Assembly: GCF_000960085.1 (NCBI RefSeq)
Contig: NZ_JYGT01000009.1
Coordinates: forward strand, 1-64,000
DNA from: Streptococcus infantis
GTDB lineage: Bacteria; Bacillota; Bacilli; Lactobacillales; Streptococcaceae
Direction: 5' to 3'
Length of the DNA stretch: 64,000 nt
The notes beneath the pieces are model-generated. The model was not told where the DNA came from, did no database searches, and saw nothing but the letters and a program-made list of their open reading frames with translations. Every line of letters begins with the position of its first letter. Position 1 is the stretch's first letter. Both the position numbers and the translations under genes were made by a program. Positions 18,712 through 28,137 of this stretch are shown one piece after another.

Positions 18712-20443
18712 GCAAGAACAATGGACAGTATTGAAACGATTGCTTGAGTATCTCAAGCCCTATAGCCTCTTAACCCTGCTAGCCCTATCATTCCTCCTAG
18801 CAACAACGGTTATCAAGAGTATCATTCCTCTGGTTGCTTCACACTTTATCGACCAGTATCTGGGGAATCTGAGTCAGTTTGCTGTTACTGTTTTGATAGT
18901 CTATTATGGTCTTTATATCCTACAAACCTTGATTCAATATATCGGTAATCTACTTTTTGCGCGTGTATCTTATAGCATTGTTAGAGATATTCGCAAAGAT
19001 GCCTTTGCCAATATGGAAAAACTAGGTATGTCTTATTTTGACAAGACACCTTCAGGTTCTATCGTTTCACGATTGACCAATGATACAGAGACCATCAGTG
19101 ATATGTTTTCAGGGCTGTTGTCTAGCTTTATTTCAGCTATTTTTATTTTTGTGACAACTCTTTATACAATGATGGTCCTGGATTTTCGTTTGACAGGTTT
19201 GGTTCTTCTATTTCTACCTTTGATTTTTATCTTGGTTAATCTCTATCGAAAAAAATCAGTTAAAATCATCGAAAAAACGAGAAGCTTTTTGTCAGATATA
19301 AATAGCACGTTGGCAGAAAGTATTGAAGGTATTCGAATTATTCAAGCCTTTAATCAAGAAAAACGCCTGCAGGAAGAATTTGATGAGATTAATGAAGAAC
19401 ACTACGTTTATGCCAACCGTTCAGTAGCCTTGGACGCCCTCTTTTTACGTCCTGCCATGAGTTTGTTGAAGCTCTTAGGTTATGCCGTTCTCATGGCCTA
19501 TTTTGGCTATAGAGGCCTCTATATCGGGATGACAGCAGGTACCATGTATGCCTTTATCCAGTATATCAATCGTCTCTTTGATCCTTTGATAGAGGTCACG
19601 CAAAACTTCTCAATTCTTCAGACTTCGATGGTATCAGCAGGGCGAGTCTTTGCACTGATTGATCAAAGCAATTATGAACCTGTCCAAGCTGACAGTGAGC
19701 TAGCAATCAGAGAAGGAAATATTCGTTTTGAGCATGTGTCCTTCTCCTATGATGGAAAACACCAAATTCTCGATGATATTTCTTTTACTGTCAATAAAGG
19801 TGAAACCATTGCCTTTGTGGGACATACAGGTTCAGGGAAGTCCTCTATTATCAATGTCCTCATGCGTTTTTACGAATTTCAGTCAGGACGGGTTTTGATT
19901 GATAATGTAGACATTCGTAACTATAGCCATCAAGAGCTAAGAAAAAACATGGGTCTTGTCTTGCAGGAACCCTTCCTCTATCATGGAACTATCAAGTCTA
20001 ATATCGCCATGTACCAAGAAATTAGCGATGAGGAAGTTAAGGCGGCAGCAGAGTTTGTGGATGCAGATGCTTTTATTCAAGAATTGCCTCAAGGCTATAA
20101 CTCTCCTGTTTCAGAGAGAGGTTCTAGCTTTTCAACTGGTCAACGTCAACTTATTGCCTTTGCCAGAACAGTCGCCAGTCAGCCTAAAATCTTGATTTTA
20201 GATGAAGCGACAGCCAATATTGATTCGGAAACAGAAACTCTGGTTCAGAATTCCCTGGAAAAGATGCGAAAAGGGCGGACAACCATTGCCATCGCGCATC
20301 GTCTTTCTACCATCCAAGATGCTAATTGTATCTATGTCTTAGATAAGGGCCGGATTATCGAGAGTGGAACACACGAGGAGCTCTTGACTTTAGGTGGAAC
20401 TTATCACAAGATGTATAGCTTACAAGCAGGAGCCTTATCTTAA
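18701..20443 (+). CDS. ABC exporter half-transporter (partner subunit)
   Basis: Protein of 580 residues with an N-terminal six-helix exporter domain and C-terminal ATPase: Walker A GHTGSGKSS (~375), signature region SFSTGQRQL, Walker B ILILDEATANI with the catalytic Glu, and H-loop AHRLST. The signature reads STGQ rather than SGGQ, a common asymmetry in heterodimeric multidrug-type exporters. Starts 11 nt inside the end of the preceding subunit gene. Substrate unknown. Confidence 0.88.
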   Translation: MQNKQEQWTVLKRLLEYLKPYSLLTLLALSFLLATTVIKSIIPLVASHFIDQYLGNLSQFAVTVLIVYYGLYILQTLIQYIGNLLFARVSYSIVRDIRKDAFANMEKLGMSYFDKTPSGSIVSRLTNDTETISDMFSGLLSSFISAIFIFVTTLYTMMVLDFRLTGLVLLFLPLIFILVNLYRKKSVKIIEKTRSFLSDINSTLAESIEGIRIIQAFNQEKRLQEEFDEINEEHYVYANRSVALDALFLRPAMSLLKLLGYAVLMAYFGYRGLYIGMTAGTMYAFIQYINRLFDPLIEVTQNFSILQTSMVSAGRVFALIDQSNYEPVQADSELAIREGNIRFEHVSFSYDGKHQILDDISFTVNKGETIAFVGHTGSGKSSIINVLMRFYEFQSGRVLIDNVDIRNYSHQELRKNMGLVLQEPFLYHGTIKSNIAMYQEISDEEVKAAAEFVDADAFIQELPQGYNSPVSERGSSFSTGQRQLIAFARTVASQPKILILDEATANIDSETETLVQNSLEKMRKGRTTIAIAHRLSTIQDANCIYVLDKGRIIESGTHEELLTLGGTYHKMYSLQAGALS

Positions 20444-20491
20444 AAGGAAGATTTAAAATGCTAGATTTCTTTCACCTAGCTATCTAATTTG

Positions 20492-20500
20492 TGGTATAAT
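20492..20500 (+). promoter_or_regulatory. Extended -10 promoter of the sugar transferase operon
   Basis: TGGTATAAT, 48 nt upstream of the sugar transferase start; no good -35 at 17 nt. Confidence 0.65.
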
Positions 20501-20548
20501 GAAGGATATTGATAAATTTTACTATACTAAAAACAGAGGAGAATATGC

Positions 20549-21241
20549 ATGCTGAAATGGGATGAACTACCCTTCGAGATGCAATTAAGCGAGGTAAAAC
20601 CATACTACCAGCTTGTGTCTAGAAGAAAAGGCTCACTGATTTTCAAGCGTTGTCTAGATTTGTTTCTAGCCGTAGTCTTGTTAATCTTGACCTCCCCCTT
20701 ATTTCTGATTCTAAGCATCTGGATCAAGCTAGATAGCAAGGGTCCAGTTATTTACAAGCAAGTGCGGGTAACACAGTACAACCGTCATTTCAAGATTTGG
20801 AAATTCCGGACCATGGTGACGGATGCTGATAAAAAAGGAAGTCTAGTAACTTCTGCAAATGACAGTCGTATCACAAAAGTTGGAAATTTCATTCGACGTG
20901 TTCGTTTGGATGAATTGCCGCAATTGGTCAATGTCCTCAAAGGAGAGATGTCTTTTGTAGGAACACGCCCAGAAGTACCACGCTACACAGAGCAGTATAG
21001 CCCTGAAATGATGGCTACCTTGCTCTTACCTGCGGGGATTACATCCCTTGCCAGCATTAACTATAAGGATGAGGATGCCATCATCAGTCAAATGACTGCA
21101 AAAGGTATGACGGTTGACCAGGCTTATGTGGAAAGAGTCCTTCCAGAGAAAATGCACTTTAACCTAGCCTACCTACGTGATTTTAATTTCTTCGGAGATA
21201 TCAAGATCATGTTCCAGACTGTAGTTGAAGTTTTAAAATAA
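20549..21241 (+). CDS. Undecaprenyl-phosphate sugar transferase (teichoic-acid type)
   Basis: Bacterial sugar-1-phosphate transferase of 230 residues: a single membrane helix (LFLAVVLLILTSPLFLILSIW, residues ~37-57) and a cytoplasmic catalytic domain with KIWKFRTMV, RRVRLDELPQL and VGTRPEVPRY. Such enzymes move a sugar phosphate from a UDP-sugar to undecaprenyl phosphate. Its partner aminotransferase follows 39 nt later; together they match the pneumococcal pair assigned to AATGal synthesis and loading that begins the teichoic-acid repeat. ATG at 20549 follows AGAGGAG. Confidence 0.85.
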   Translation: MLKWDELPFEMQLSEVKPYYQLVSRRKGSLIFKRCLDLFLAVVLLILTSPLFLILSIWIKLDSKGPVIYKQVRVTQYNRHFKIWKFRTMVTDADKKGSLVTSANDSRITKVGNFIRRVRLDELPQLVNVLKGEMSFVGTRPEVPRYTEQYSPEMMATLLLPAGITSLASINYKDEDAIISQMTAKGMTVDQAYVERVLPEKMHFNLAYLRDFNFFGDIKIMFQTVVEVLK

Positions 21242-21280
21242 AGTAGTCACAAGAGTGAATACAGTAAAAGGAGTAAATCA

Positions 21281-22507
21281 ATGACAAAGTATAATATTCC
21301 ATTTTCACCACCCGATATTACCGAAGCTGAAATTGCTGAAGTAGCCGATACCCTTCGTTCTGGTTGGATCACAACAGGTCCAAAGACAAAAGAATTAGAG
21401 CGTCGTCTGTCCGTCTATACTCAAACGCCTAAGACAGTCTGCCTCAACTCTGCAACAGCAGCTCTTGAATTGATTTTGCGCGTGCTTGAAGTAGGGCCTG
21501 GCGATGAGGTCATCGTTCCAGCTATGACCTATACAGCTTCATGTAGTGTCATTACTCACGTAGGTGCGACACCAGTGATGGTTGATATCCAAGACGATAC
21601 CTTTGAAATGGACTATGACAAGCTTGAGCAAGCAATTACTGAGAAGACAAAGGTTATCATCCCAGTTGAACTTGCAGGGATTATCTGTGACTATGACCGT
21701 TTGTTCCAAGTTGTAGAAAAGAAACGCGACCTCTTTACAGCTGCTAGCAAGTGGCAAAAGGCCTTTAACCGTATTGTGATTGTCTCTGATAGTGCTCATG
21801 CTTTAGGTTCAACCTATAAGGGACAACCAGCTGGTTCAATTGCTGACTTTACTTCATTCTCTTTCCATGCAGTCAAGAATTTTACAACTGCAGAAGGAGG
21901 AAGTGCGACTTGGAAAGCAAATCCAGCTATTGATGATGAAGAAATGTATAAGGAATTCCAAATCCTTTCCCTTCATGGTCAAACCAAAGATGCGCTTGCT
22001 AAGATGCAACTAGGTTCATGGGAATACGATATCGTAACACCAGCCTACAAGTGCAACATGACAGATATCATGGCTTCACTTGGTCTAGTTCAGCTAGATC
22101 GTTATCCTGCTTTATTACAACGTCGTAAGGACATCGTGGATCGCTATGACCGTGGATTTGCAGGGACACCTATCCATCCATTGGCTCATGAGACAGATAC
22201 TGTTGAATCTTGTCGTCACCTTTACATTACCCATGTAGAAGGTGCGAGCCTCGAAGAGCGCAATCAAATCATTCAAGAATTGGCTAAGGCAGGAATTGCA
22301 AGTAATGTTCATTACAAACCGCTTCCGCTTTTGACAGCCTATAAGAATCTTGGTTTCGATATGGCAGATTATCCAAGGGCTTATGCCTTCTTTGTAAACG
22401 AAATTACACTGCCACTTCACACGAAATTAACAGATGAAGAAGTAGACTATATCATTGAGACTTTTGTCAGAGTTTTTGAAGAAGTTCTTGCTTCTTCAAA
22501 AAACTAA
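21281..22507 (+). CDS. DegT/DnrJ/EryC1/StrS sugar aminotransferase
   Basis: PLP-dependent sugar aminotransferase of 408 residues. Typical start FSPPDITEAEIAEVADTLRSGWITTGP, PLP-phosphate site SATAALEL, PLP-Asp region VSDSAHALGS and Schiff-base Lys in SFSFHAVKNFTTAEGG. Predicted to aminate a 4-keto-6-deoxy UDP-sugar, giving the 4-amino sugar (AATGal) of mitis-group teichoic acids; this step is inferred from the pairing with the sugar transferase and the pneumococcal gene order. Confidence 0.85.
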   Translation: MTKYNIPFSPPDITEAEIAEVADTLRSGWITTGPKTKELERRLSVYTQTPKTVCLNSATAALELILRVLEVGPGDEVIVPAMTYTASCSVITHVGATPVMVDIQDDTFEMDYDKLEQAITEKTKVIIPVELAGIICDYDRLFQVVEKKRDLFTAASKWQKAFNRIVIVSDSAHALGSTYKGQPAGSIADFTSFSFHAVKNFTTAEGGSATWKANPAIDDEEMYKEFQILSLHGQTKDALAKMQLGSWEYDIVTPAYKCNMTDIMASLGLVQLDRYPALLQRRKDIVDRYDRGFAGTPIHPLAHETDTVESCRHLYITHVEGASLEERNQIIQELAKAGIASNVHYKPLPLLTAYKNLGFDMADYPRAYAFFVNEITLPLHTKLTDEEVDYIIETFVRVFEEVLASSKN

Positions 22508-22540
22508 TAAAAAAAATTAGTAAAAAATGAATGAAAACGG

Positions 22541-22569
22541 TTGACAAAGAAAAAACAATAACATATAAT
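22541..22569 (+). promoter_or_regulatory. Promoter of the first tryptophan T-box transcript
   Basis: Consensus promoter TTGACA (22541-22546), 17-nt spacer, TATAAT (22564-22569), just upstream of the T-box leader. Confidence 0.9.
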
Positions 22570-22575
22570 TAACTC

Positions 22576-22831
22576 AACAAATCAGAAAAGTAGTTATTTT
22601 TGATCTTCAGGGAGCCTGTGGTTACTGTGAACAGGTGGTTGAAAGTAGTGAAATTGGGCTGATTTGAAACAATGAATTTGAAACAATGAAAATTCGGTGC
22701 GCACACCTTACAGTGCAACTTGTTGATAGACAAGGCAGAGATGTAAAGGGGATATTCTCTTTACAATTGAGGTGGTACCGCGTTACGAACGCCCTCACAT
22801 GGAAGTAGATTCCGTGTGTGGGCTTTTTTCT
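22576..22831 (+). promoter_or_regulatory. T-box riboswitch, tryptophan specifier (first copy)
   Basis: Leader RNA of about 255 nt with the conserved T-box bulge AATTGAGGTGGTACCGCG (22765-22782) and a following terminator (stem GCCCTCACATGGAA / TTCCGTGTGTGGGC, then T-run, ending 22831). The stem I specifier region reads GAAATTGGGC; TGG at 22655-22657 is the tryptophan codon. Uncharged tRNA-Trp should favour antitermination. It controls the stand-alone trpB paralog and, by readthrough, possibly the trp operon. The codon choice is supported by the same ATTGGG context in the second T-box. Confidence 0.9.
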
Positions 22832-22937
22832 ATCCGTCATTTTGTTTATCTTTTATTAGGGAGTTAAGTCGCTTTGATGAACTTGAGTTCTATCTGCAGC
22901 TCCTTGCCCACTACTAAAAGAAAACAAAAAGCCGGAT
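22832..22937. repeat. ~106-bp inverted-repeat element, copy 1
   Basis: Aligns without gaps to 46094-46199 at roughly 70% identity overall, best in the interior (shared blocks TTTATCTTTTATTA, CTGCA and TACTAAAAG). Its ends are inverted repeats: ATCCGTCATTTTG on the left against CAAAAAGCCGGAT on the right (10 of 13 paired). It lies between the T-box terminator and the trpB-paralog ribosome site. Family unknown; it does not look like the pneumococcal RUP sequence I remember. Confidence 0.7.
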
Positions 22938-22960
22938 TCATACAGAAGGAGGAAAAATTT

Positions 22961-24139
22961 ATGACAACTAAAGGATATTTTGGACAATTTGGTGGTAGTT
23001 TTGTACCAGAACCAATTCAGGTTTTACTAGATGAATTGGAAGTGACTTTTGAAAAATACAAGGATGATCCAGAGTTTTTAGCTGAGTTTCGCCATTACTT
23101 GAAGGATTATTCAGGTCGCGAAACACCGCTATATTATGCAGAAAGTTTGACAGAGCACCTAGGTGGAGCTAAGATTTATCTCAAGCGTGAAGACCTTAAC
23201 CACCTTGGATCTCACAAACTTAATAATGTTTTGGGTCAAATTCTTCTTGCTAAACGCATGGGTAAAAAACGTGTCATTGCCGAAACAGGAGCTGGCCAGC
23301 ACGGTGTTGCGACAGCTGCAGCTGCAGCTAAGTTTGGTATGGCATGTGATGTCTACATGGGGGCAGAAGATGTGGAGCGTCAACGTCTCAATGTCTTCCG
23401 CATGGAGATGATGGGAGCAACTGTTCACGCAGTTGAAACTGGGACTCGTACCCTCAAAGATGCAGTTGATGCAGCCTTTGGAGCATGGATGAATGACCTT
23501 GAAGCTTTCTACGTTTTAGGTTCTGCTGTTGGACCTCATCCTTATCCAACTATTGTTCATGAATTCCAAAAGGTTATTAGTGAAGAATCACGTCGTCAAA
23601 TCTTGGAAAAAGAAGGACGTCTACCAGACTACGTCATTGCCTGTGTGGGCGGTGGTTCCAATGCCATCGGAGCTTTTTCACAGTATGTAGCTGATGAAGA
23701 AGTAAAATTGGTTGGGGTAGAAGCTGCTGGTCATGGACTTGACACAGACAAGCACGCAGCAACTATGACCAAGGGTAGTGTCGGAATTGTCGATGGAATG
23801 AAGACCTATGCAGTCTTTAAGGAAGATGGAGAGCTCGCGCCAGTTTACTCTATCTCAGCAGGTTTGGACTATCCAGGGGTTGGTCCAGAACATGCCTTCT
23901 TTAAAGACTCTGGTCGTGTAGAATATGTTGCAGCGACTGATGAAGAAGCTGTCCACGCCTTGCTTTTACTTAGTAAGACTGAAGGAATTATCCCAGCTAT
24001 TGAAAGCTCCCATGCTATCGCAGAAGCAGTCAAACGAGCACCAAAACTAAGTAAAGATGAGATTATCATCATCAATGTCTCTGGTCGTGGAGACAAGGAC
24101 GTAGCTGCTATTGCAGACTACCTTGAAGCTAAAAAATAA
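22961..24139 (+). CDS. Stand-alone tryptophan synthase beta paralog
   Basis: TrpB-family protein of 392 residues, close in length and motif to the operon TrpB at 28701. It keeps the PLP lysine (Lys86), the catalytic Glu (Glu108 in [13 protein letters not shown]), the phosphate loop [12 protein letters not shown] and SGRGDKD. It differs in the loop before the lysine: NHLGSHK here against NHTGAHK in the operon copy. TrpB makes tryptophan from indole and serine. ATG at 22961 follows AGAAGGAGG. It has its own tryptophan T-box and no TrpA partner next to it, so indole scavenging is a plausible role (inference). Confidence 0.85.
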   Translation: MTTKGYFGQFGGSFVPEPIQVLLDELEVTFEKYKDDPEFLAEFRHYLKDYSGRETPLYYAESLTEHLGGAKIYLKREDLNHLGSHKLNNVLGQILLAKRMGKKRVIAETGAGQHGVATAAAAAKFGMACDVYMGAEDVERQRLNVFRMEMMGATVHAVETGTRTLKDAVDAAFGAWMNDLEAFYVLGSAVGPHPYPTIVHEFQKVISEESRRQILEKEGRLPDYVIACVGGGSNAIGAFSQYVADEEVKLVGVEAAGHGLDTDKHAATMTKGSVGIVDGMKTYAVFKEDGELAPVYSISAGLDYPGVGPEHAFFKDSGRVEYVAATDEEAVHALLLLSKTEGIIPAIESSHAIAEAVKRAPKLSKDEIIIINVSGRGDKDVAAIADYLEAKK

Positions 24140-24149
24140 AAGATGGAAA

Positions 24150-24391
24150 AGATACAGAGATTTCTCTCACAGAGAGCTTGTGGTTGCTGAAAACAAGCAG
24201 AGAAAGCTGTAAGATTGGGTCCATTTGAAAATGAGAGAAGAAAACATGATTCTCAAGGGAGTGCCCTTTATCGCACAGCCTGTTACAAGAAGGTTCTGAG
24301 ACAGGATTGAGAGATAGGAGAAATCCTATAATTGAGGTGGCACCGCGAATTTCGTCCTCACGCAAGTTATTTTGCGTGGGGATTTTTTGTA
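24150..24391 (+). promoter_or_regulatory. T-box riboswitch, tryptophan specifier (second copy)
   Basis: Second T-box leader: bulge ATTGAGGTGGCACCGCG (24331-24347) and terminator (CCTCACGCAA / TTGCGTGGGG then T-run, ending 24391). The specifier region GATTGGGT holds TGG at 24216-24218. I see no convincing promoter between the trpB-paralog stop (24139) and this leader, so it may act on a transcript that has already passed the first T-box. It controls trpEGDCFBA. Confidence 0.88.
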
Positions 24392-24433
24392 GAATAAACA
24401 CGGGATTTAAGAAGAACTGAAAGGGAAATTACA

Positions 24434-25795
24434 ATGGAACGAATCATTCATGGAGATGTTTTATCACCAATTTTGGCTTATATGCGCTTAAAGGGACAAC
24501 ACAAGGTCATACTTGAAAGTATCCCAAGAGAAAAGGAAAATGCTCGATTTTCTATCTTAGCCTATAATCCAGTTTTTGAAATTAAGTTTGAGAATGGAGT
24601 TCTTTATCAAAATGGTCAAGTGATTGATCGTGATCCCTTGGATTTCCTCTATGAGGTGACTCATAAGAGCCAGCACCATTCAGACCTACCTTTTGGTGGT
24701 GGAGCCATCGGCTTTGTTGGCTATGATATGATTTCTCTCTATGAAGAAATTGGCCAGCTTCCGGAGGATACGATTGGGACACCAGATATGCATTTCTTCG
24801 TATATGAGAGTTACATAGTTTTTGACCACAAGAAAGAAAAGATTCATATCATCGAGGATACTCTCTACAGTAATCGTAGCAATGATGAGCTAGAAGTTGC
24901 TTTAGATCAGGTTTTAGAGGAGTTGAAAATCCCTGCTCCAAATGAATTTGAAGATTTGGACCTTTCTCCACTTCAGTTTAGACCACATATTGCACCTCAG
25001 AAATTTGAAGAAATGGTAGAAACAGCGCGCGACTTGATTCGCAATGGAGATATGTTCCAATGCGTGCTCAGTCAGCGTTTCTCAGCAGAAGTAACTGGAA
25101 ATCCTTTTGACTTTTACAGAAATCTCCGAGTGACCAATCCATCAAATTATCTCTACTTTTATGATTTTGGAAATTACCAAATTATCGGTGCCAGTCCAGA
25201 GAGCTTGGTTTCCGTCAAAAATGGCATTGTGACAACCAATCCAATTGCAGGTACGCGACCTAGAGGAGCTAATGACGAGGAAGATGTAGCACTTGCAAGT
25301 GATCTACTTTCTGATGAAAAGGAAACGGCAGAACACCGAATGTTGGTGGACTTGGGACGAAATGATATCGGTAGAATTGCTGAAACATCCAGTGTCCAAG
25401 TAACCAAGTATATGGAAGTGGAACTTTTCCGTTATGTCATGCATTTGACCAGCGTGGTTAAAGGACATTTATTACCAGAATTAACTGCCATGGATGCCTT
25501 GAAGGCGACACTTCCGGCAGGAACAGTATCGGGGGCACCAAAGATTCGGGCCATGAAACGCATCTATGAACTAGAAACAGAGAAGCGAGGCGTATACGCA
25601 GGAGCTATCGGTTACTTATCAGCAACTGGAGATATGGATTTTGCCATTGCTATTCGAACCATGATTCTTAAAAATAAAATAGCCTACGTACAGGCTGGTG
25701 CAGGAATTGTTTATGATTCCATCGCTCAGAACGAATACCAAGAAACAATTAACAAGGCTAAATCTATGACAAGAATGGGAGAACTAAGACCATGA
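24434..25795 (+). CDS. trpE: Anthranilate synthase component I
   Basis: Chorismate-binding enzyme of 453 residues that makes anthranilate with ammonia supplied by TrpG. The N-terminal region holds the ILESIPREKENARFS segment that in TrpE binds feedback tryptophan. The chorismate core contains GASPESLV, IAGTRPRG, DEKETAEHRMLVDLGRND and AGTVSGAPKIRAM. First gene of a tight operon; its stop overlaps the trpG start by 4 nt. Confidence 0.95.
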   Translation: MERIIHGDVLSPILAYMRLKGQHKVILESIPREKENARFSILAYNPVFEIKFENGVLYQNGQVIDRDPLDFLYEVTHKSQHHSDLPFGGGAIGFVGYDMISLYEEIGQLPEDTIGTPDMHFFVYESYIVFDHKKEKIHIIEDTLYSNRSNDELEVALDQVLEELKIPAPNEFEDLDLSPLQFRPHIAPQKFEEMVETARDLIRNGDMFQCVLSQRFSAEVTGNPFDFYRNLRVTNPSNYLYFYDFGNYQIIGASPESLVSVKNGIVTTNPIAGTRPRGANDEEDVALASDLLSDEKETAEHRMLVDLGRNDIGRIAETSSVQVTKYMEVELFRYVMHLTSVVKGHLLPELTAMDALKATLPAGTVSGAPKIRAMKRIYELETEKRGVYAGAIGYLSATGDMDFAIAIRTMILKNKIAYVQAGAGIVYDSIAQNEYQETINKAKSMTRMGELRP

Positions 25796-26358
25796 TCTTA
25801 TTGATTGACAATTATGATTCATTTACCTATAACCTGGCTCAATACATTGGGAATTTCGCAGAAGTTCAGGTTTTGAGAAATGATGACCCACATCTTTATG
25901 AACATGCTGAAAAGGCAGATGGATTAGTTTTCTCTCCTGGCCCAGGTTGGCCAGCTGATGCTGGGAAGATGGAAGAAATGATTCGTGATTTTGCAGGCAA
26001 GAAACCGATTCTAGGGATTTGTTTGGGGCACCAGGCCATCGCAGAAGTCTTTGGTGGCAAGTTGGGCTTGGCTCCAAAAGTCATGCATGGCAAGCAGAGT
26101 CAGATTCGATTTGAGACTCCTTCCGTTCTCTATCAAGGAATCGAGGACAATCGTCCAGTCATGCGTTACCACAGTATTTTAATTGAAGAGATGCCAGAAG
26201 AGTTTGAAGTGACAGCTCGTTCGACAGATGACCAAGCTATTATGGGGATTCAACACAAAACTCTTCCGATTTATGGTTTGCAGTATCATCCAGAAAGTAT
26301 TGGAACACCAGATGGCCTATCTTCTATTCAGAATTTTATCGAGAAAGTTGTAAAGTGA
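25792..26358 (+). CDS. trpG: Anthranilate synthase component II (glutamine amidotransferase)
   Basis: Class I glutamine amidotransferase of 188 residues: [11 protein letters not shown], the nucleophile Cys in GICLGHQAI, and the His-Glu pair in LQYHPESI. Delivers ammonia to TrpE. Residue pattern is also that of PabA; its place in the trp operon settles the main role, though it could serve both. Overlaps trpE by 4 nt. Confidence 0.95.
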   Translation: MILLIDNYDSFTYNLAQYIGNFAEVQVLRNDDPHLYEHAEKADGLVFSPGPGWPADAGKMEEMIRDFAGKKPILGICLGHQAIAEVFGGKLGLAPKVMHGKQSQIRFETPSVLYQGIEDNRPVMRYHSILIEEMPEEFEVTARSTDDQAIMGIQHKTLPIYGLQYHPESIGTPDGLSSIQNFIEKVVK

Positions 26359-26368
26359 GGAAGACAAA

Positions 26369-27373
26369 ATGAAAGAAATTATTGAAAAATTAGCCAACTT
26401 TGAAGATTTATCAAGTGTTGAAATGACAGATGTGATCGAACGCATCGTGACAGGGCGAGTGACAGAAGCACAAATCGCTTCACTTCTTTTAGCCCTCAAG
26501 ATGAAGGGAGAAACACCTGAAGAAAGAACAGCCCTCGCTCAAGTCATGAGAGGACATGCTCAACACATTCCAACCAACATTCAAGATGCTATGGATAACT
26601 GCGGTACAGGTGGAGATAAGTCATTTAGCTTCAACATTTCTACAACTGCAGCCTTTGTCTTGGCAGGTGGTGGCATCCACATGGCCAAACATGGAAATCG
26701 TTCTATCTCTTCTAAATCTGGTTCAGCAGATGTCTTGCAAGCTTTGGGAATCAATATTGACCTTAAACCATCACAATTGGGTAAGGTATTTGACCAAACA
26801 GGAATCGTCTTTCTCTTTGCTAAAAACATGCACCCAGCCATGAAATACATTATGCCAGCTCGTTTGGAGTTGGGAATTCCAACCATCATGAATTTGACAG
26901 GTCCACTCATTCACCCAATGGTCTTGGAAACACAGCTTCTAGGAATTAGTCGTCCAGAACTTCTAGAAAGTACAGCTCAGGTTTTGAAAAACATGGGTCG
27001 CAAACGTGCTATCGTAGTAGCTGGTCCAGAAGGATTGGATGAAGCTGGTTTGAATGGTACTACCAGCATTGCCCTTCTTGAAAATGGTGAAATCACTTTG
27101 TCAACCTTTACTCCAGAAGATTTGGGAATGGAACGCATTGCCATTGAGGACATTCGTGGCGGAAATGCTCATGAGAATGCAGCCATCCTTGTCAGCGTTC
27201 TTAATAATGAACCAAGTCCATTCTTGGAAACAACCGTTTTAAATGCTGGTCTAGGATTCTACGCCAATGGTAAAGCAGACAGTATCAAGGACGGAGTTGA
27301 AATGGCACGCCAAGTGATTGCTAGTGGTAAGGCCCTTGAAAAACTCAGACTATTACAGGAGTATCAAAGATGA
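26369..27373 (+). CDS. trpD: Anthranilate phosphoribosyltransferase
   Basis: Protein of 334 residues joining anthranilate to phosphoribosyl pyrophosphate. The PRPP and anthranilate-binding segments are visible: [38 protein letters not shown], and [12 protein letters not shown]. Begins 10 nt after trpG and overlaps trpC by 4 nt. Confidence 0.95.
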   Translation: MKEIIEKLANFEDLSSVEMTDVIERIVTGRVTEAQIASLLLALKMKGETPEERTALAQVMRGHAQHIPTNIQDAMDNCGTGGDKSFSFNISTTAAFVLAGGGIHMAKHGNRSISSKSGSADVLQALGINIDLKPSQLGKVFDQTGIVFLFAKNMHPAMKYIMPARLELGIPTIMNLTGPLIHPMVLETQLLGISRPELLESTAQVLKNMGRKRAIVVAGPEGLDEAGLNGTTSIALLENGEITLSTFTPEDLGMERIAIEDIRGGNAHENAAILVSVLNNEPSPFLETTVLNAGLGFYANGKADSIKDGVEMARQVIASGKALEKLRLLQEYQR

Positions 27374-28137
27374 GTCAGGAATTTTTGTCACGTATCTTAG
27401 AGCAGAAGGCGCGTGAAGTTGAAAAGATGGAACGAGAGGAACTTCAGCCCTTGCGTGAAAGCTATCGCTTTGCTGAATATTTGAAAAACCATCAAGAACG
27501 TCTGCAAATTATTGCAGAGGTCAAGAAGGCGAGTCCAAGTATGGGTGATATCAATCTGGATGTGGATATAGTTCAACAGGCCCAGACTTACGAGGCTAAC
27601 GGCGCTGTTATGATTTCTGTTCTGACAGACGAAGTTTTCTTCAAGGGGCATTTGGATTATCTTCGTGAGATTTCCAACCAAGTACAGATTCCGACGCTGA
27701 ACAAGGACTTTATCATCGATGAAAAGCAAATCATCCGAGCTCGCAATTCAGGTGCGACAGTTATCTTGCTCATCGTAGCGGCTTTATCAGAAGAACGCCT
27801 CAAGGAACTGTATGACTATGCGACAGAGCTTGGTTTAGAAGTGTTGGTGGAAACTCATAATCTGGCTGAACTAGAAGCTGCTCACCGCCTTGGCGCTCAA
27901 ATTATCGGTGTGAATAATCGTAATTTGACTACCTTTGAAGTTGACTTGCAGACTAGTGTAGACTTGGCCAAACACTTCAAGGACGATTGCTTGTACATTT
28001 CTGAATCTGCTATTTTTACAGAAGCAGATGCGAAACGAGTTGCACCCTACTTTAACGGAATTTTGGTAGGAAGAGCTCTCATGCAGGCAGAAAATGTAGC
28101 CCAGAGAATCAAGGAGTTGCAGATTGACAAAGGTTAA
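27370..28137 (+). CDS. trpC: Indole-3-glycerol-phosphate synthase
   Basis: TIM-barrel enzyme of 255 residues closing the indole ring. Active-site strands include [39 protein letters not shown] and [13 protein letters not shown], then SESAIF and GILVGRALM. Overlaps trpD by 4 nt and trpF by 14 nt. Confidence 0.95.
   Translation: MSQEFLSRILEQKAREVEKMEREELQPLRESYRFAEYLKNHQERLQIIAEVKKASPSMGDINLDVDIVQQAQTYEANGAVMISVLTDEVFFKGHLDYLREISNQVQIPTLNKDFIIDEKQIIRARNSGATVILLIVAALSEERLKELYDYATELGLEVLVETHNLAELEAAHRLGAQIIGVNNRNLTTFEVDLQTSVDLAKHFKDDCLYISESAIFTEADAKRVAPYFNGILVGRALMQAENVAQRIKELQIDKG

Noticed and set aside
22507..22525. ACTAAT / ATTAGT hairpin after the aminotransferase gene
   Set aside because: The stem is short and AT-only with an A-rich tail; not credible as a terminator.
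22874..22960. Extended start for the trpB paralog
   Set aside because: The extra residues come from the inverted-repeat element; AGAAGGAGG precedes ATG 22961.
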